Program-made: the position numbers and the translations under genes
Assembly (NCBI GenBank): GCA_017936605.1
Contig: JAGBFH010000015.1
Location: forward strand, 1-64,000
Direction: 5' to 3'
DNA from: Tidjanibacter sp.
Lineage (GTDB): Bacteria; Bacteroidota; Bacteroidia; Bacteroidales; Rikenellaceae
Length of the DNA stretch: 64,000 bases
Shown: positions 1 to 8,013 of the stretch, one piece after another
Position numbering within the stretch: the first letter of the stretch is position 1
Layout: each line of letters starts with the position of its first letter
The notes under the pieces: generated by a model
Database searches by the model: none
Seen by the model: only the letters and a program-made list of their open reading frames with translations
What the model was told of the DNA's origin: nothing

Positions 1-509
1 CCTATCGGGTAGACATTTGCCATTGGCGAGAAGCTCAGTTGATGTCTATTTTCGCCATCAGAAAATTGGGTCACAGAGTAGAGCGCAGCACCCACTTCAT
101 AGAGTCCATAGATGGAGAACTTGCCATAGGAGTAATACTTAGTGATGCCGCCAATGTAGACCGACGGATAGAGTACGCTGACACTCTTATTGACCCGCCC
201 CGTATCTTCCATAACGGTCTTTGCTGTGGAGTAACCGACCGTAAAAGAGGTACCCAGCGAGAGCCAATCATTCATACTGCAATAGATGCCCACATTGGGA
301 TTCAGAAGAGGTATAAACTCCTGGCGGGTAACACCTTCTGTGGTGTCAATGGAGCCCAAACCGGCAACCAGTGCGCCAATCAAGTCGGGCACCGAGAACC
401 AGCCCACGCCACCTCTAATACTCCATTCGCCACGCTCCTGTGCAGCAGCATTTTGCGTAGTTCCGAACACCAACACGATGGCCACCAAAAGAGATAATAT
501 TCGTTTCAT
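1..509 (-). CDS. Outer-membrane beta-barrel-like protein, C-terminus cut by window edge
   Basis: This reading frame starts at the ATG at 509 and stays open to the left edge, giving 169 residues of a longer protein. It begins with a signal peptide (MKRILSLLVAIVLVFG, with AAAQ near residue 23). The mature part has alternating hydrophobic and aromatic strands (WSIRGGVGWFSV, LSLGTSFTVGYS, SIYGLYEVGAALYSV), as in small Bacteroidota outer-membrane beta-barrels. The gene is divergent from the M13 peptidase gene, and a Bacteroidales-type promoter lies in the shared spacer. I cannot name the family. The function is unknown and the barrel assignment is an inference from strand pattern. Confidence 0.75.
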   Translation of the reverse strand, partial: MKRILSLLVAIVLVFGTTQNAAAQERGEWSIRGGVGWFSVPDLIGALVAGLGSIDTTEGVTRQEFIPLLNPNVGIYCSMNDWLSLGTSFTVGYSTAKTVMEDTGRVNKSVSVLYPSVYIGGITKYYSYGKFSIYGLYEVGAALYSVTQFSDGENRHQLSFSPMANVYPI

Positions 510-546
510 AGTTCATCTATTTTAAGGGGTTAAACAAATATTCCTA

Positions 547-577
547 TTTACAAATATACAAAAAATGTTTATCTTTG
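547..577 (+). promoter_or_regulatory. Promoter of the M13 peptidase gene
   Basis: The -7 box TATCTTTG (570-577) matches the Bacteroides consensus TAnnTTTG exactly. TTTA (547-550) sits 19 bp upstream, a 3-of-4 match to the -33 TTTG. It faces the gene starting at 677, leaving a leader of about 95 nt. Confidence 0.55.
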
Positions 578-581
578 CAAG
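551..581 (-). promoter_or_regulatory. Divergent promoter of the outer-membrane protein gene
   Basis: On the minus strand TATATTTG (558-551) is an exact -7 box. CTTG (581-578) lies 19 bp upstream as a 3-of-4 -33 box. It almost completely overlaps the promoter of the opposite strand, so the two transcripts could exclude each other. Confidence 0.5.
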
Positions 582-676
582 TAGCAACCGACAAATTCTG
601 CCCCAGAGGCCGCCTTGAGTGGTGCAGAGGGTGGGAAAAAGGAAGGAAATACTAAACACATAACCTATAAATTTTT

Positions 677-2692
677 ATGAAACGAACAATGATTCTACTC
701 TTTGCAGCAGCCGCACTCTCTTCGTGTGGCGGCCAGAAGAACACCCCCGCACTTGACCCCGCAAACTTCGATGAGAGCTATGCTCTCAATGAGGATTTCT
801 ATGAGCATTTCACTGCCGGTTGGCAGAAACGCAACCCTCTGACTCCCGAGTACTCGCGCTATGGTGCATTTGATATGTTGCGCCAGAGCAACGAACTGAG
901 AGTCAAGGAGATATTCGACGGCCTGAAGAAGAGCAAAGCCGAGGCAGGCTCGGTGGAGCAGAAGCTCGCCGACCTCTATCTGCTCGGTCTTGACAGCCTG
1001 CGCCTCAATAGTGAGGGCGTGGCTCCCGTCAAGGGCGCACTCGAGGCCATCGACGCCATCAGTTCACGCGAGGAGCTCTCGGCCCACATCGGTAGGACCC
1101 ATATGGAGAGCGCCAATGTATTCTTCGCCTCGGGCGTTGGTCCCGACGAGAAGAACACCGCTGTGAATGTTCTCTACTTCGGCCAGTCGGGCCTCGGTCT
1201 GGGCGACCGCGACTACTACTTCGCCGAGGACGGAGGTGCCATCCGCGATGGCTATGTGCAGTACATCAAGAGCATCTCGCAGCTTGCAGGCTACACCCCC
1301 GAGGAGGCCGAGCGCATCGCCTCGTCGGTTATGACCATCGAGAAGGAGCTTGCCGAGTCGCACTTTACGAATGTGGAGCGCCGCAACCCCCTCAAAAACT
1401 ACAACAAACTCTCGCTCAAGGAGTTTAGGCGCAAGTTCAACAATGTTGATTGGGATGCCTACGCCGAGGCTATGGGCTTTGAGATGCCCGCCGAGGTGGT
1501 TGTAAGCCAGCTGCCCGCCCTCTCGGCCGCCAACCGACTCATCGGCAAGGCCGACCTTGAGGTCATCAAGGACTACCTCCGCTTCCACGAGTTGCGCACC
1601 GCCGCCAACTACCTCTCGGACGACTTCTCAGCAGCCCACTTCGAGTTCTACGGCCGCACCCTCTCGGGCAGCGAGCAGCAGCGCCCCCGCTGGAAACGCT
1701 CCCTCTCGGTAGCCGACGGCAACCTTTCGGAGGCGGTAGGTAAGATTTATGTCGAAAAATTCTTCCCTCAGGAGTACAAGGATAAGATGTTGGAGATTGT
1801 AGGCAACCTCCAGAAGGCTCTGGGCAAACACATCGACGCTCTGGAGTGGATGAGCGACGCGACCAAGGCTAAGGCCCACGAGAAACTCGCCTCCTTCACC
1901 GTGAAGATTGGCTATCCCGACAGTTGGGAGCAGTATGAGGGCCTCACCATCGACCCCGCAGAGAGCTACCTCCAGAATGTTCGTCGCGCAAGCGCTTGGC
2001 ACACCGCCGACAATCTGGCCGACCTCGGCAAGCCCGTAGACAAGAGTGAGTGGCTCATGAGTCCTCAGACTGTGAACGCATATTACAACCCCACCACCAA
2101 CGAGATTTGCTTCCCCGCAGCAATTCTTCAGCCTCCCTTCTTCAACCCCGAGGCCGATGACGCTGTGAACTATGGCGCCATTGGTGTGGTTATCGGCCAC
2201 GAGATGACCCACGGTTTCGACGACCAGGGCCGTCAGTACGACAAAGATGGCAACCTTGTGGATTGGTGGACCAAGGCCGATGCCGAGGCCTTCAATCAGA
2301 GGGCACAGAGGCTCGTGGCTCAGTTCGACGCCATTGAGGTGAACAAGGAGGGTCTGCACGCCAACGGTCAGTTCACCCTCGGTGAGAACATCGCCGACCA
2401 GGGTGGTCTGCGAGTGGCTATGACCGCTCTGAAGGATGCTATGGGTGAGAACATCCCTGAGCCCATCGACGGCTTCACCGCCGAGCAGCGCTTCTACATC
2501 GCCTATGCAACCCTCTGGGCTCAGAACATCCGCGAGCAGGAGATTGTGCGCCTGACGAAGATTGACCCCCACTCGCTCGGCAAATGGAGAGTGAACGGCA
2601 CCCTGCCCAACATTGAGGACTTCCTCAACGCATTTGCCATCACCGAGGGCGCTATGTATCGTGCTCCCGAGGAGAGAGTGATTATCTGGTAG
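677..2692 (+). CDS. pepO: M13 family zinc metallopeptidase (PepO/neprilysin-like), lipoprotein
   Basis: Secreted zinc endopeptidase of family M13, which cleaves oligopeptides outside the cytoplasm. The 671 residues match the usual family length. The start gives a lipoprotein signal with lipobox LSSC near residue 17, so the enzyme is probably anchored in an envelope membrane. The zinc motif HEMTH is at residues 508-512 and the third ligand motif ENIAD starts near residue 570. The N-terminal half is the usual M13 helical domain, including GLGDRDYYF. It stands alone, with its own promoter and a hairpin before the next gene. The family call is secure; the physiological substrate cannot be told from sequence. 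Confidence 0.93.
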   Translation: MKRTMILLFAAAALSSCGGQKNTPALDPANFDESYALNEDFYEHFTAGWQKRNPLTPEYSRYGAFDMLRQSNELRVKEIFDGLKKSKAEAGSVEQKLADLYLLGLDSLRLNSEGVAPVKGALEAIDAISSREELSAHIGRTHMESANVFFASGVGPDEKNTAVNVLYFGQSGLGLGDRDYYFAEDGGAIRDGYVQYIKSISQLAGYTPEEAERIASSVMTIEKELAESHFTNVERRNPLKNYNKLSLKEFRRKFNNVDWDAYAEAMGFEMPAEVVVSQLPALSAANRLIGKADLEVIKDYLRFHELRTAANYLSDDFSAAHFEFYGRTLSGSEQQRPRWKRSLSVADGNLSEAVGKIYVEKFFPQEYKDKMLEIVGNLQKALGKHIDALEWMSDATKAKAHEKLASFTVKIGYPDSWEQYEGLTIDPAESYLQNVRRASAWHTADNLADLGKPVDKSEWLMSPQTVNAYYNPTTNEICFPAAILQPPFFNPEADDAVNYGAIGVVIGHEMTHGFDDQGRQYDKDGNLVDWWTKADAEAFNQRAQRLVAQFDAIEVNKEGLHANGQFTLGENIADQGGLRVAMTALKDAMGENIPEPIDGFTAEQRFYIAYATLWAQNIREQEIVRLTKIDPHSLGKWRVNGTLPNIEDFLNAFAITEGAMYRAPEERVIIW

Positions 2693-2722
2693 CAAACTGC
2701 AACCGACAACCGACCCAAAAAA

Positions 2723-2768
2723 AACGACTGCGGAGCGCTACTACAATATTATGGCCTTCGCAGTCGTT
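2723..2768. terminator. Hairpin between pepO and the RelA/SpoT gene
   Basis: AACGACTGCG (2723-2732) pairs with CGCAGTCGTT (2759-2768) around a 26-nt loop. The T-run needed for a classic terminator is present only on the minus-strand side (A-run at 2717-2724), so termination of the plus-strand transcript is uncertain. Confidence 0.45.
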
Positions 2769-2801
2769 GAATATATATAGTAATTACCTTTTAATAATAC
2801 G

Positions 2802-4973
2802 ATGACACACACAGAACAGCACTACAGCGACTTCCTATCCCTCTGCTCCAAACTCTTCAGCGACCACAGCCAGGGGCTCATAGCCCAGGCCTTAGAGATG
2901 GCCGTAAAGGCTCTGGAGGGGATGAAACGCTATGACGGCACACCGCTTGTGGGGCACTCTGTGGCTACGGCCTCCATTGTCGCCTCCGAAATAGGCTTGG
3001 GCCGTAACTCTGTCATCGCTGCCCTGCTGCACGATGCGGCCCGTATGGAGCTGCTGTCGCTTGCCGAGGTCAACCGCCTCTTTGGCGAGGCTCCCGTTGG
3101 CATCATCCTCGGTATGAACGACATATCGAGTATCAAGACCAAGGCCGACAAGAGCCAGATTGACGATTTCAGGGACCTTATAATCTCCTACTCCACCGAC
3201 CCGCGAGTGATACTCCTCAAGTTGGCCGACCGACTGGAGGTTATGCGTAGCATAGACTTCTTCCCCGCCGAGAAGCAGACGCGCAAGTGTTGGGAGAGTA
3301 TGAACCTCTATGCTCAGATTGCCCACAAACTCGGCCTCTACAACATCAAGAGCGAACTGGAGGAGATATCCTTCGCCCACATTGAGCCCGAGGCACACGC
3401 CGAAATCAAGCAGAAACTCGAGGATAGCGCCCAGAAGAGGGAGGCTCTGATTGCCGATGTGCTCGCCCCCGTGGAGCGCAGGATGCAGGAGAACGGCATA
3501 CGCTACCACCTGAAGAGCCGCACCAAGAGTATCTACTCCATCTGGCGCAAGATGCAGAAGCAGGGAGTGAAGTTCGACGAGGTCTTCGACATCTTCGCCA
3601 TCCGCATAATTATTGACTGCCCTCGTGAGCAGGAGAAGATGCTCTGCTGGAATGTCTTTTCGATAGTGACCGACTTCTACACCCCCAACCCCAATCGTAT
3701 GAGGGATTGGATATCCATCCCCAAGAGCAACGGCTACGAGTCGCTCCACACGACCGTCTCGGCCTTTGGCGAGTGGGTGGAGTTCCAAATCCGCACGGAG
3801 CGTATGGATGAGGTGGCCGAGCGAGGCATTGCCGCCCACTGGCGCTACAAGGGTGTGGGTGGCGGCACCATAAGCCACGAGGAGTGGCTCTCGCGCCTGA
3901 GGGAGATTATCGAGGAGAGCGGCGATAGCAAGTCGGGGCTCTGCCAGAAGCTCGACGCCTACGCCACCAACCGCGAGGTCTTCGTCTTCACCCCCAAGGG
4001 CGACATACGCAAGCTGCCCGAGGGTGCAACCGTTCTGGACTTCGCCTTCGACATCCACACCTCGGTGGGCAGCAGCTGCGTGGGTGCCAAGATTGGCGAG
4101 AGAAATGTCCCCATCAAGGAGCGCCTGCACAATGGCGACATCGTCACCATCCTCACCTCCAAGAACCAGAGGCCCAAGACCGATTGGCTCAATGTGGTGG
4201 TTACGAGCAAGGCCCGCAACCGCATCAAGGCCTACCTGCGCGAGGAGGAGAGCAAGCTGGCCAAGCTGGGCCGCGAGGAGCTCGAAAGGAAGCTCAAAAA
4301 CTGGAAACTCGCCATCGCCATAGATGATGCCGTAACGCTCCTGTGCAAACACTACAAACTGCGCACAGGCATAGAACTCTACGGCCGCATTGTCGACGAG
4401 AGAGTCGATATGGCCGACATAAAGGATATTATCACACGCCACCTGGCGGGCGAGGAGGCTCCCGCAACGCCCCCCACACCCGTCAAGCTCCCCACCCCAC
4501 GCAAGGAGGAGAAGAACACCGAGGAGCTCGTCTTGGGCGACGAGGTACACGGCTTGGAGTGGCACACGGCCCGTTGCTGCAACCCCATATTTGGCGACGA
4601 GGTCTTTGGCTTCACGACCATCAACAAGGGTGTGACCATCCACCGCTCCGACTGCCCCAATGCCCGTAGGCTCAAGGAGTTATATCCCTACCGCATAATA
4701 GCCGCACGCTGGAAGGGCGAGACGAGCAAGGGTAGTTTCATTGCCGCCATAAGGATTGTGGCCGACGACCGCAGCGGTATGCTCAACCACATAACCGAGG
4801 CGGTGGGCGCCCTCGGCATCAACATCCGCTCGATGGCCCTCTCGCCTATGAGGGACGGGCAGATTGGCGGCCTCATAAATGTGGAGGTACCCTCGTCGAG
4901 TGTGGCCGATATGGTCACCTACAACATCCTGCGCATTGCGGGCGTGAAGAAGGCCTACAGAGTGAACAAATAG
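2802..4973 (+). CDS. RelA/SpoT-family (p)ppGpp synthetase, hydrolase site degenerate
   Basis: Long RSH protein of 723 residues that makes the stringent-response alarmone (p)ppGpp. Domains in order: HD hydrolase (about 40-190), synthetase (about 230-350, with SIWRKMQK, PKSNGYESLHTTV and EFQIRT), TGS (about 390-450), a Cys/His zinc-finger-like segment (CCNPIFGDEV, HRSDC) and a C-terminal ACT domain (SGMLNHITEAVGALGIN). The HD motif is HDAARM: H52, H77 and D78 remain, but the Glu and Asp that follow in active hydrolases are R81 and M82. The later DRLHN motif is DRLEV, so its Asn is Val. I infer a synthesis-only, RelA-like enzyme. A second, hydrolase-competent RSH would then be expected elsewhere in the genome. 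Confidence 0.93.
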   Translation: MTHTEQHYSDFLSLCSKLFSDHSQGLIAQALEMAVKALEGMKRYDGTPLVGHSVATASIVASEIGLGRNSVIAALLHDAARMELLSLAEVNRLFGEAPVGIILGMNDISSIKTKADKSQIDDFRDLIISYSTDPRVILLKLADRLEVMRSIDFFPAEKQTRKCWESMNLYAQIAHKLGLYNIKSELEEISFAHIEPEAHAEIKQKLEDSAQKREALIADVLAPVERRMQENGIRYHLKSRTKSIYSIWRKMQKQGVKFDEVFDIFAIRIIIDCPREQEKMLCWNVFSIVTDFYTPNPNRMRDWISIPKSNGYESLHTTVSAFGEWVEFQIRTERMDEVAERGIAAHWRYKGVGGGTISHEEWLSRLREIIEESGDSKSGLCQKLDAYATNREVFVFTPKGDIRKLPEGATVLDFAFDIHTSVGSSCVGAKIGERNVPIKERLHNGDIVTILTSKNQRPKTDWLNVVVTSKARNRIKAYLREEESKLAKLGREELERKLKNWKLAIAIDDAVTLLCKHYKLRTGIELYGRIVDERVDMADIKDIITRHLAGEEAPATPPTPVKLPTPRKEEKNTEELVLGDEVHGLEWHTARCCNPIFGDEVFGFTTINKGVTIHRSDCPNARRLKELYPYRIIAARWKGETSKGSFIAAIRIVADDRSGMLNHITEAVGALGINIRSMALSPMRDGQIGGLINVEVPSSSVADMVTYNILRIAGVKKAYRVNK

Positions 4974-5020
4974 ACTAATACAAAATACCTATCGAGAAAC
5001 AATTACACACGAGTCAAATT

Positions 5021-5371
5021 ATGAGAAGTGATTTCAGTACCATTGTATGGATAGTCGTTCTGGTGTTGCTCCTGACGGGCGCAATCTCCTTAGGCGACAT
5101 CTTCAGCCTCATCTTCAGCGTCATAGGCTTCTTCATCCTGCTGGCCCTTATCGGCTCGCTCATCTTCCGCCACCGTATTCGCCGAGCAATGCACGAGGCC
5201 GACGAGCGCGGCGAGGAGTTCAAGGGCTACACCTGGAACTTCGGAGGCTATCAGAACACCTCCCGCCCCCGCAACCCCAACGAGGGCCGTGTGAGCGTCA
5301 AGAGCGTTCCCAAGACCCAGAAGAGAGTCAACGAGGACGTGGGCGAGTATGTGGACTTCAAAGAGGAGTAG
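5021..5371 (+). CDS. Small membrane protein, DUF4834-like
   Basis: Protein of 116 residues. Two hydrophobic segments (about residues 7-23 and 27-48, including IVWIVVLVLLLTGAISLG) are followed by a basic stretch (RHRIRRAMHEADERGEE) and a polar tail with aromatic residues (KGYTWNFGGYQN). The layout resembles the Bacteroidota family DUF4834, whose function is unknown; that assignment is from memory. The gene starts 47 bp after the RSH gene on the same strand and could be cotranscribed. Its stop codon is followed directly by a 7-bp and then a 9-bp repeat array. Confidence 0.75.
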   Translation: MRSDFSTIVWIVVLVLLLTGAISLGDIFSLIFSVIGFFILLALIGSLIFRHRIRRAMHEADERGEEFKGYTWNFGGYQNTSRPRNPNEGRVSVKSVPKTQKRVNEDVGEYVDFKEE

Positions 5372-5495
5372 AGGGAGTTGAGAGTTGAGAATGGGACTTA
5401 TGGGACTTATGGGGCTTATGGGGAATTAAGGTCCTTAAAGTCCTTAAACTCCCTAAACTCCCTAAACTCCCTAAACCCCCTAAACCCCCTATATA
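5372..5495. repeat. Heptamer then nonamer array after the DUF4834-like gene
   Basis: Right after the stop codon, GAGTTGA is repeated with a 7-bp period. From about 5391 a strict 9-bp period follows: ATGGGACTT, ATGGGACTT, ATGGGGCTT, then TAAACTCCC three times and TAAACCCCC twice. It occupies much of the spacer before the gapA promoter. No gene is seen in it. Confidence 0.8.
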
Positions 5496-5563
5496 GTTTT
5501 CCATTCTCAAAGTTAAGCCAATGTTACTTTTTGGCGGAGTTACTAAAAAAATTTAAAAATAGT

Positions 5564-5594
5564 TTTGGTAAATAGATGGAAGTTTGTACTTTTG
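5564..5594 (+). promoter_or_regulatory. gapA promoter
   Basis: TTTG (5564-5567) and TACTTTTG (5587-5594) are separated by 19 bp. Both match the Bacteroides -33/-7 consensus exactly. The start codon lies 57 nt downstream of the -7 box. Confidence 0.8.
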
Positions 5595-5633
5595 TGGTGC
5601 GAAAAAGAAGACAAACAACATAATAACCATTAA

Positions 5634-6662
<1,029 letters not shown>

Positions 6663-6666
6663 AAAA

Positions 6667-6785
6667 AGCATATAGCGGGTAATTTCCGCGTTGCACTGCG
6701 ATAAGCGGGCTCCTCATTTGCGTCAGCAAACTACGGAGCCCGCTTTCTTGTGCGCCTTGAAATTCCTCCGCTATCTGCTTTTTTT
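6667..6785 (+). repeat. Nested 3'-end hairpin element, copy 1 (gapA terminator)
   Basis: The element begins 4 nt after the gapA stop. Outer arms AGCATATAGCGG and CCGCTATCTGCT enclose a second stem AAGCGGGCTCC (6703-6713) / GGAGCCCGCTT (6735-6745). That stem encloses TCA-TTTGC-GTCA-GCAAA-CTAC. A run of seven T follows the outer arm, so it can act as an intrinsic terminator. The inner part TCA/TTTGC/GCAAA/CTNC recurs at seven other sites. Confidence 0.8.
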
Positions 6786-6808
6786 ACTTTCAAGGGGAGG
6801 AGTCCCAA

Positions 6809-6968
6809 AGGCAAAAAGGACAAAAAAGGCCGAAAGGGCCGAAAGGATTGCAGGATAAATGGGGCCTATAAGACCTATAAGACTTATAAGACCCATAGGC
6901 CCCATAGGCCCCATAAGCCCTTAAGGACTTTAACGACCTTAACGACATTAACGACATTAACGACATTC
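6809..6968. repeat. Nonamer array downstream of gapA
   Basis: The array keeps a 9-bp period throughout. It starts with GGCAAAAAG and GGCCGAAAG units, changes to GACCTATAA and GCCCCATAG units, and ends with GACATTAAC three times. Units differ from each other but the period is kept. From here to the gene at 7135 I see only a weak promoter. Confidence 0.8.
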
Positions 6969-7101
6969 TCTTTCAACTTTCAATCCCCAACATCCTATCC
7001 TCCAGCCCATTACCGCGTACCATGTAAAAAAGTTGAAAAAAAGTTACTTTGCCGTGCAACAAAACACCCTCCTTGTGCATCTATATATACAAAGGAATTA
7101 G

Positions 7102-7109
7102 TATATTTG
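7102..7109 (+). promoter_or_regulatory. Possible -7 box for the gene at 7135
   Basis: TATATTTG is an exact -7 box 25 nt upstream of the start codon. No good TTTG is present at the expected -33 distance. Confidence 0.4.
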
Positions 7110-7134
7110 TCAAACACATTTTAACCTAATCATT

Positions 7135-7821
7135 ATGAAAAGACTTCTTCTCCTAACTATTGCGTTCTTTGGAGCCATCATCACCACCTCGGCACAGGTC
7201 AACATCCGCCAGGAGGGCCTCGTTGATGTCATCTACACAACCAACGGCCTCACCCTCGAGGGTATCATCGTTGAGCAGATTCCCGGTGTGGAGTACACCA
7301 TCGTCACCACCGACGGCCGCACCCTCACCATCGATGCACTCAGCATCAAACGCATCACCAAGGAGAATGCCAGCGGCTACCTTGGCAACACATACAACTA
7401 CAACCCCTACGGCCCCTATAAAATCGACGCCGAGGGTAACCCCATCTACCCCTTGAGCGTCTCGGGTGCCTTCACTCGCTCGCTCATCATCCCCGGCCTC
7501 GGTCAGATGTACAATGGTGACGGCCTGAAGGGCGCTCTGCTCTTCTCGGGCGTGCTGGTGGGTGTTCTTGGCGCAACGGTTGGTGTGGAGGCACTCTATT
7601 GGATTGATGAGGATGTTGTGGGCCTTACGAGCGTAGCTCTCGCAGCGGGTTGCTACCTCTACTCGCTGATTGACGCGCCTATGACTGCCGCGCGCTGGAA
7701 CAAGAAGCACGGCTTTGTGGGTGGTGGCTACTGCCTCAACCTCTCGCCCACCGTCGGCACCGTAAGGAGCCAGTCGGGCAGCGAGGCCGCAGTGGGTATG
7801 AGCCTCTCGCTGAGTTTCTAA
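7135..7821 (+). CDS. Exported protein with PGLGQMYNG membrane motif (DUF5683-like)
   Basis: Protein of 228 residues. A signal peptide (MKRLLLLTIAFFGAIITTSAQ) is followed by a short beta-rich part (about 22-85; VDVIYTTNGLTLEGIIVEQI), which reads like a small barrel or SH3-like fold. Next come a linker with Tyr/Asn/Pro (YLGNTYNYNPYGPYK) and two to three hydrophobic segments starting at SLIIPGLGQMYNGD. The P-G-L-G-Q-x-Y-N-G motif is shared with DUF5683 and TM2-like membrane proteins. No enzymatic residues stand out. It is a single gene with its own terminator, and its function is unknown. Confidence 0.8.
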   Translation: MKRLLLLTIAFFGAIITTSAQVNIRQEGLVDVIYTTNGLTLEGIIVEQIPGVEYTIVTTDGRTLTIDALSIKRITKENASGYLGNTYNYNPYGPYKIDAEGNPIYPLSVSGAFTRSLIIPGLGQMYNGDGLKGALLFSGVLVGVLGATVGVEALYWIDEDVVGLTSVALAAGCYLYSLIDAPMTAARWNKKHGFVGGGYCLNLSPTVGTVRSQSGSEAAVGMSLSLSF

Positions 7822-7842
7822 CAACACCGCATAAATGCCCCC

Positions 7843-7879
7843 AAACAAAGCCCTCGCACCCCTGCGAGGGCTTTGTTTT
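7843..7879 (+). terminator. Intrinsic terminator
   Basis: AAACAAAGCCCTCGCA pairs with TGCGAGGGCTTTGTTT around a CCCC loop, ending in a T-rich tail. The A/T symmetry would allow function on both strands. Confidence 0.85.
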
Positions 7880-7953
7880 ACCTCGACGAGAGGTGCTACC
7901 GAGCGGCAAGGCCAAAAGATATGAAAATTATTCTATAATAAAAGTATGGGCGA

Positions 7954-7985
7954 TGTGAAAATCCAAATAATATCCACTATCTTTG
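7954..7985 (+). promoter_or_regulatory. dnaE promoter
   Basis: TATCTTTG (7978-7985) is an exact -7 box. TGTG (7954-7957) lies 20 bp upstream as a 3-of-4 -33 box. The dnaE start codon is 28 nt downstream. Confidence 0.6.
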
Positions 7986-8013
7986 CCTATGGTATGACCT
8001 AAATGACATCGCT

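Noticed and set aside
5378-5575. Short open frames inside nonamer arrays, coding tripeptide repeats such as LNS, YKT and TLT
   Set aside because: The frames exist only because 9 is a multiple of 3. They have no ribosome site or conserved domain.
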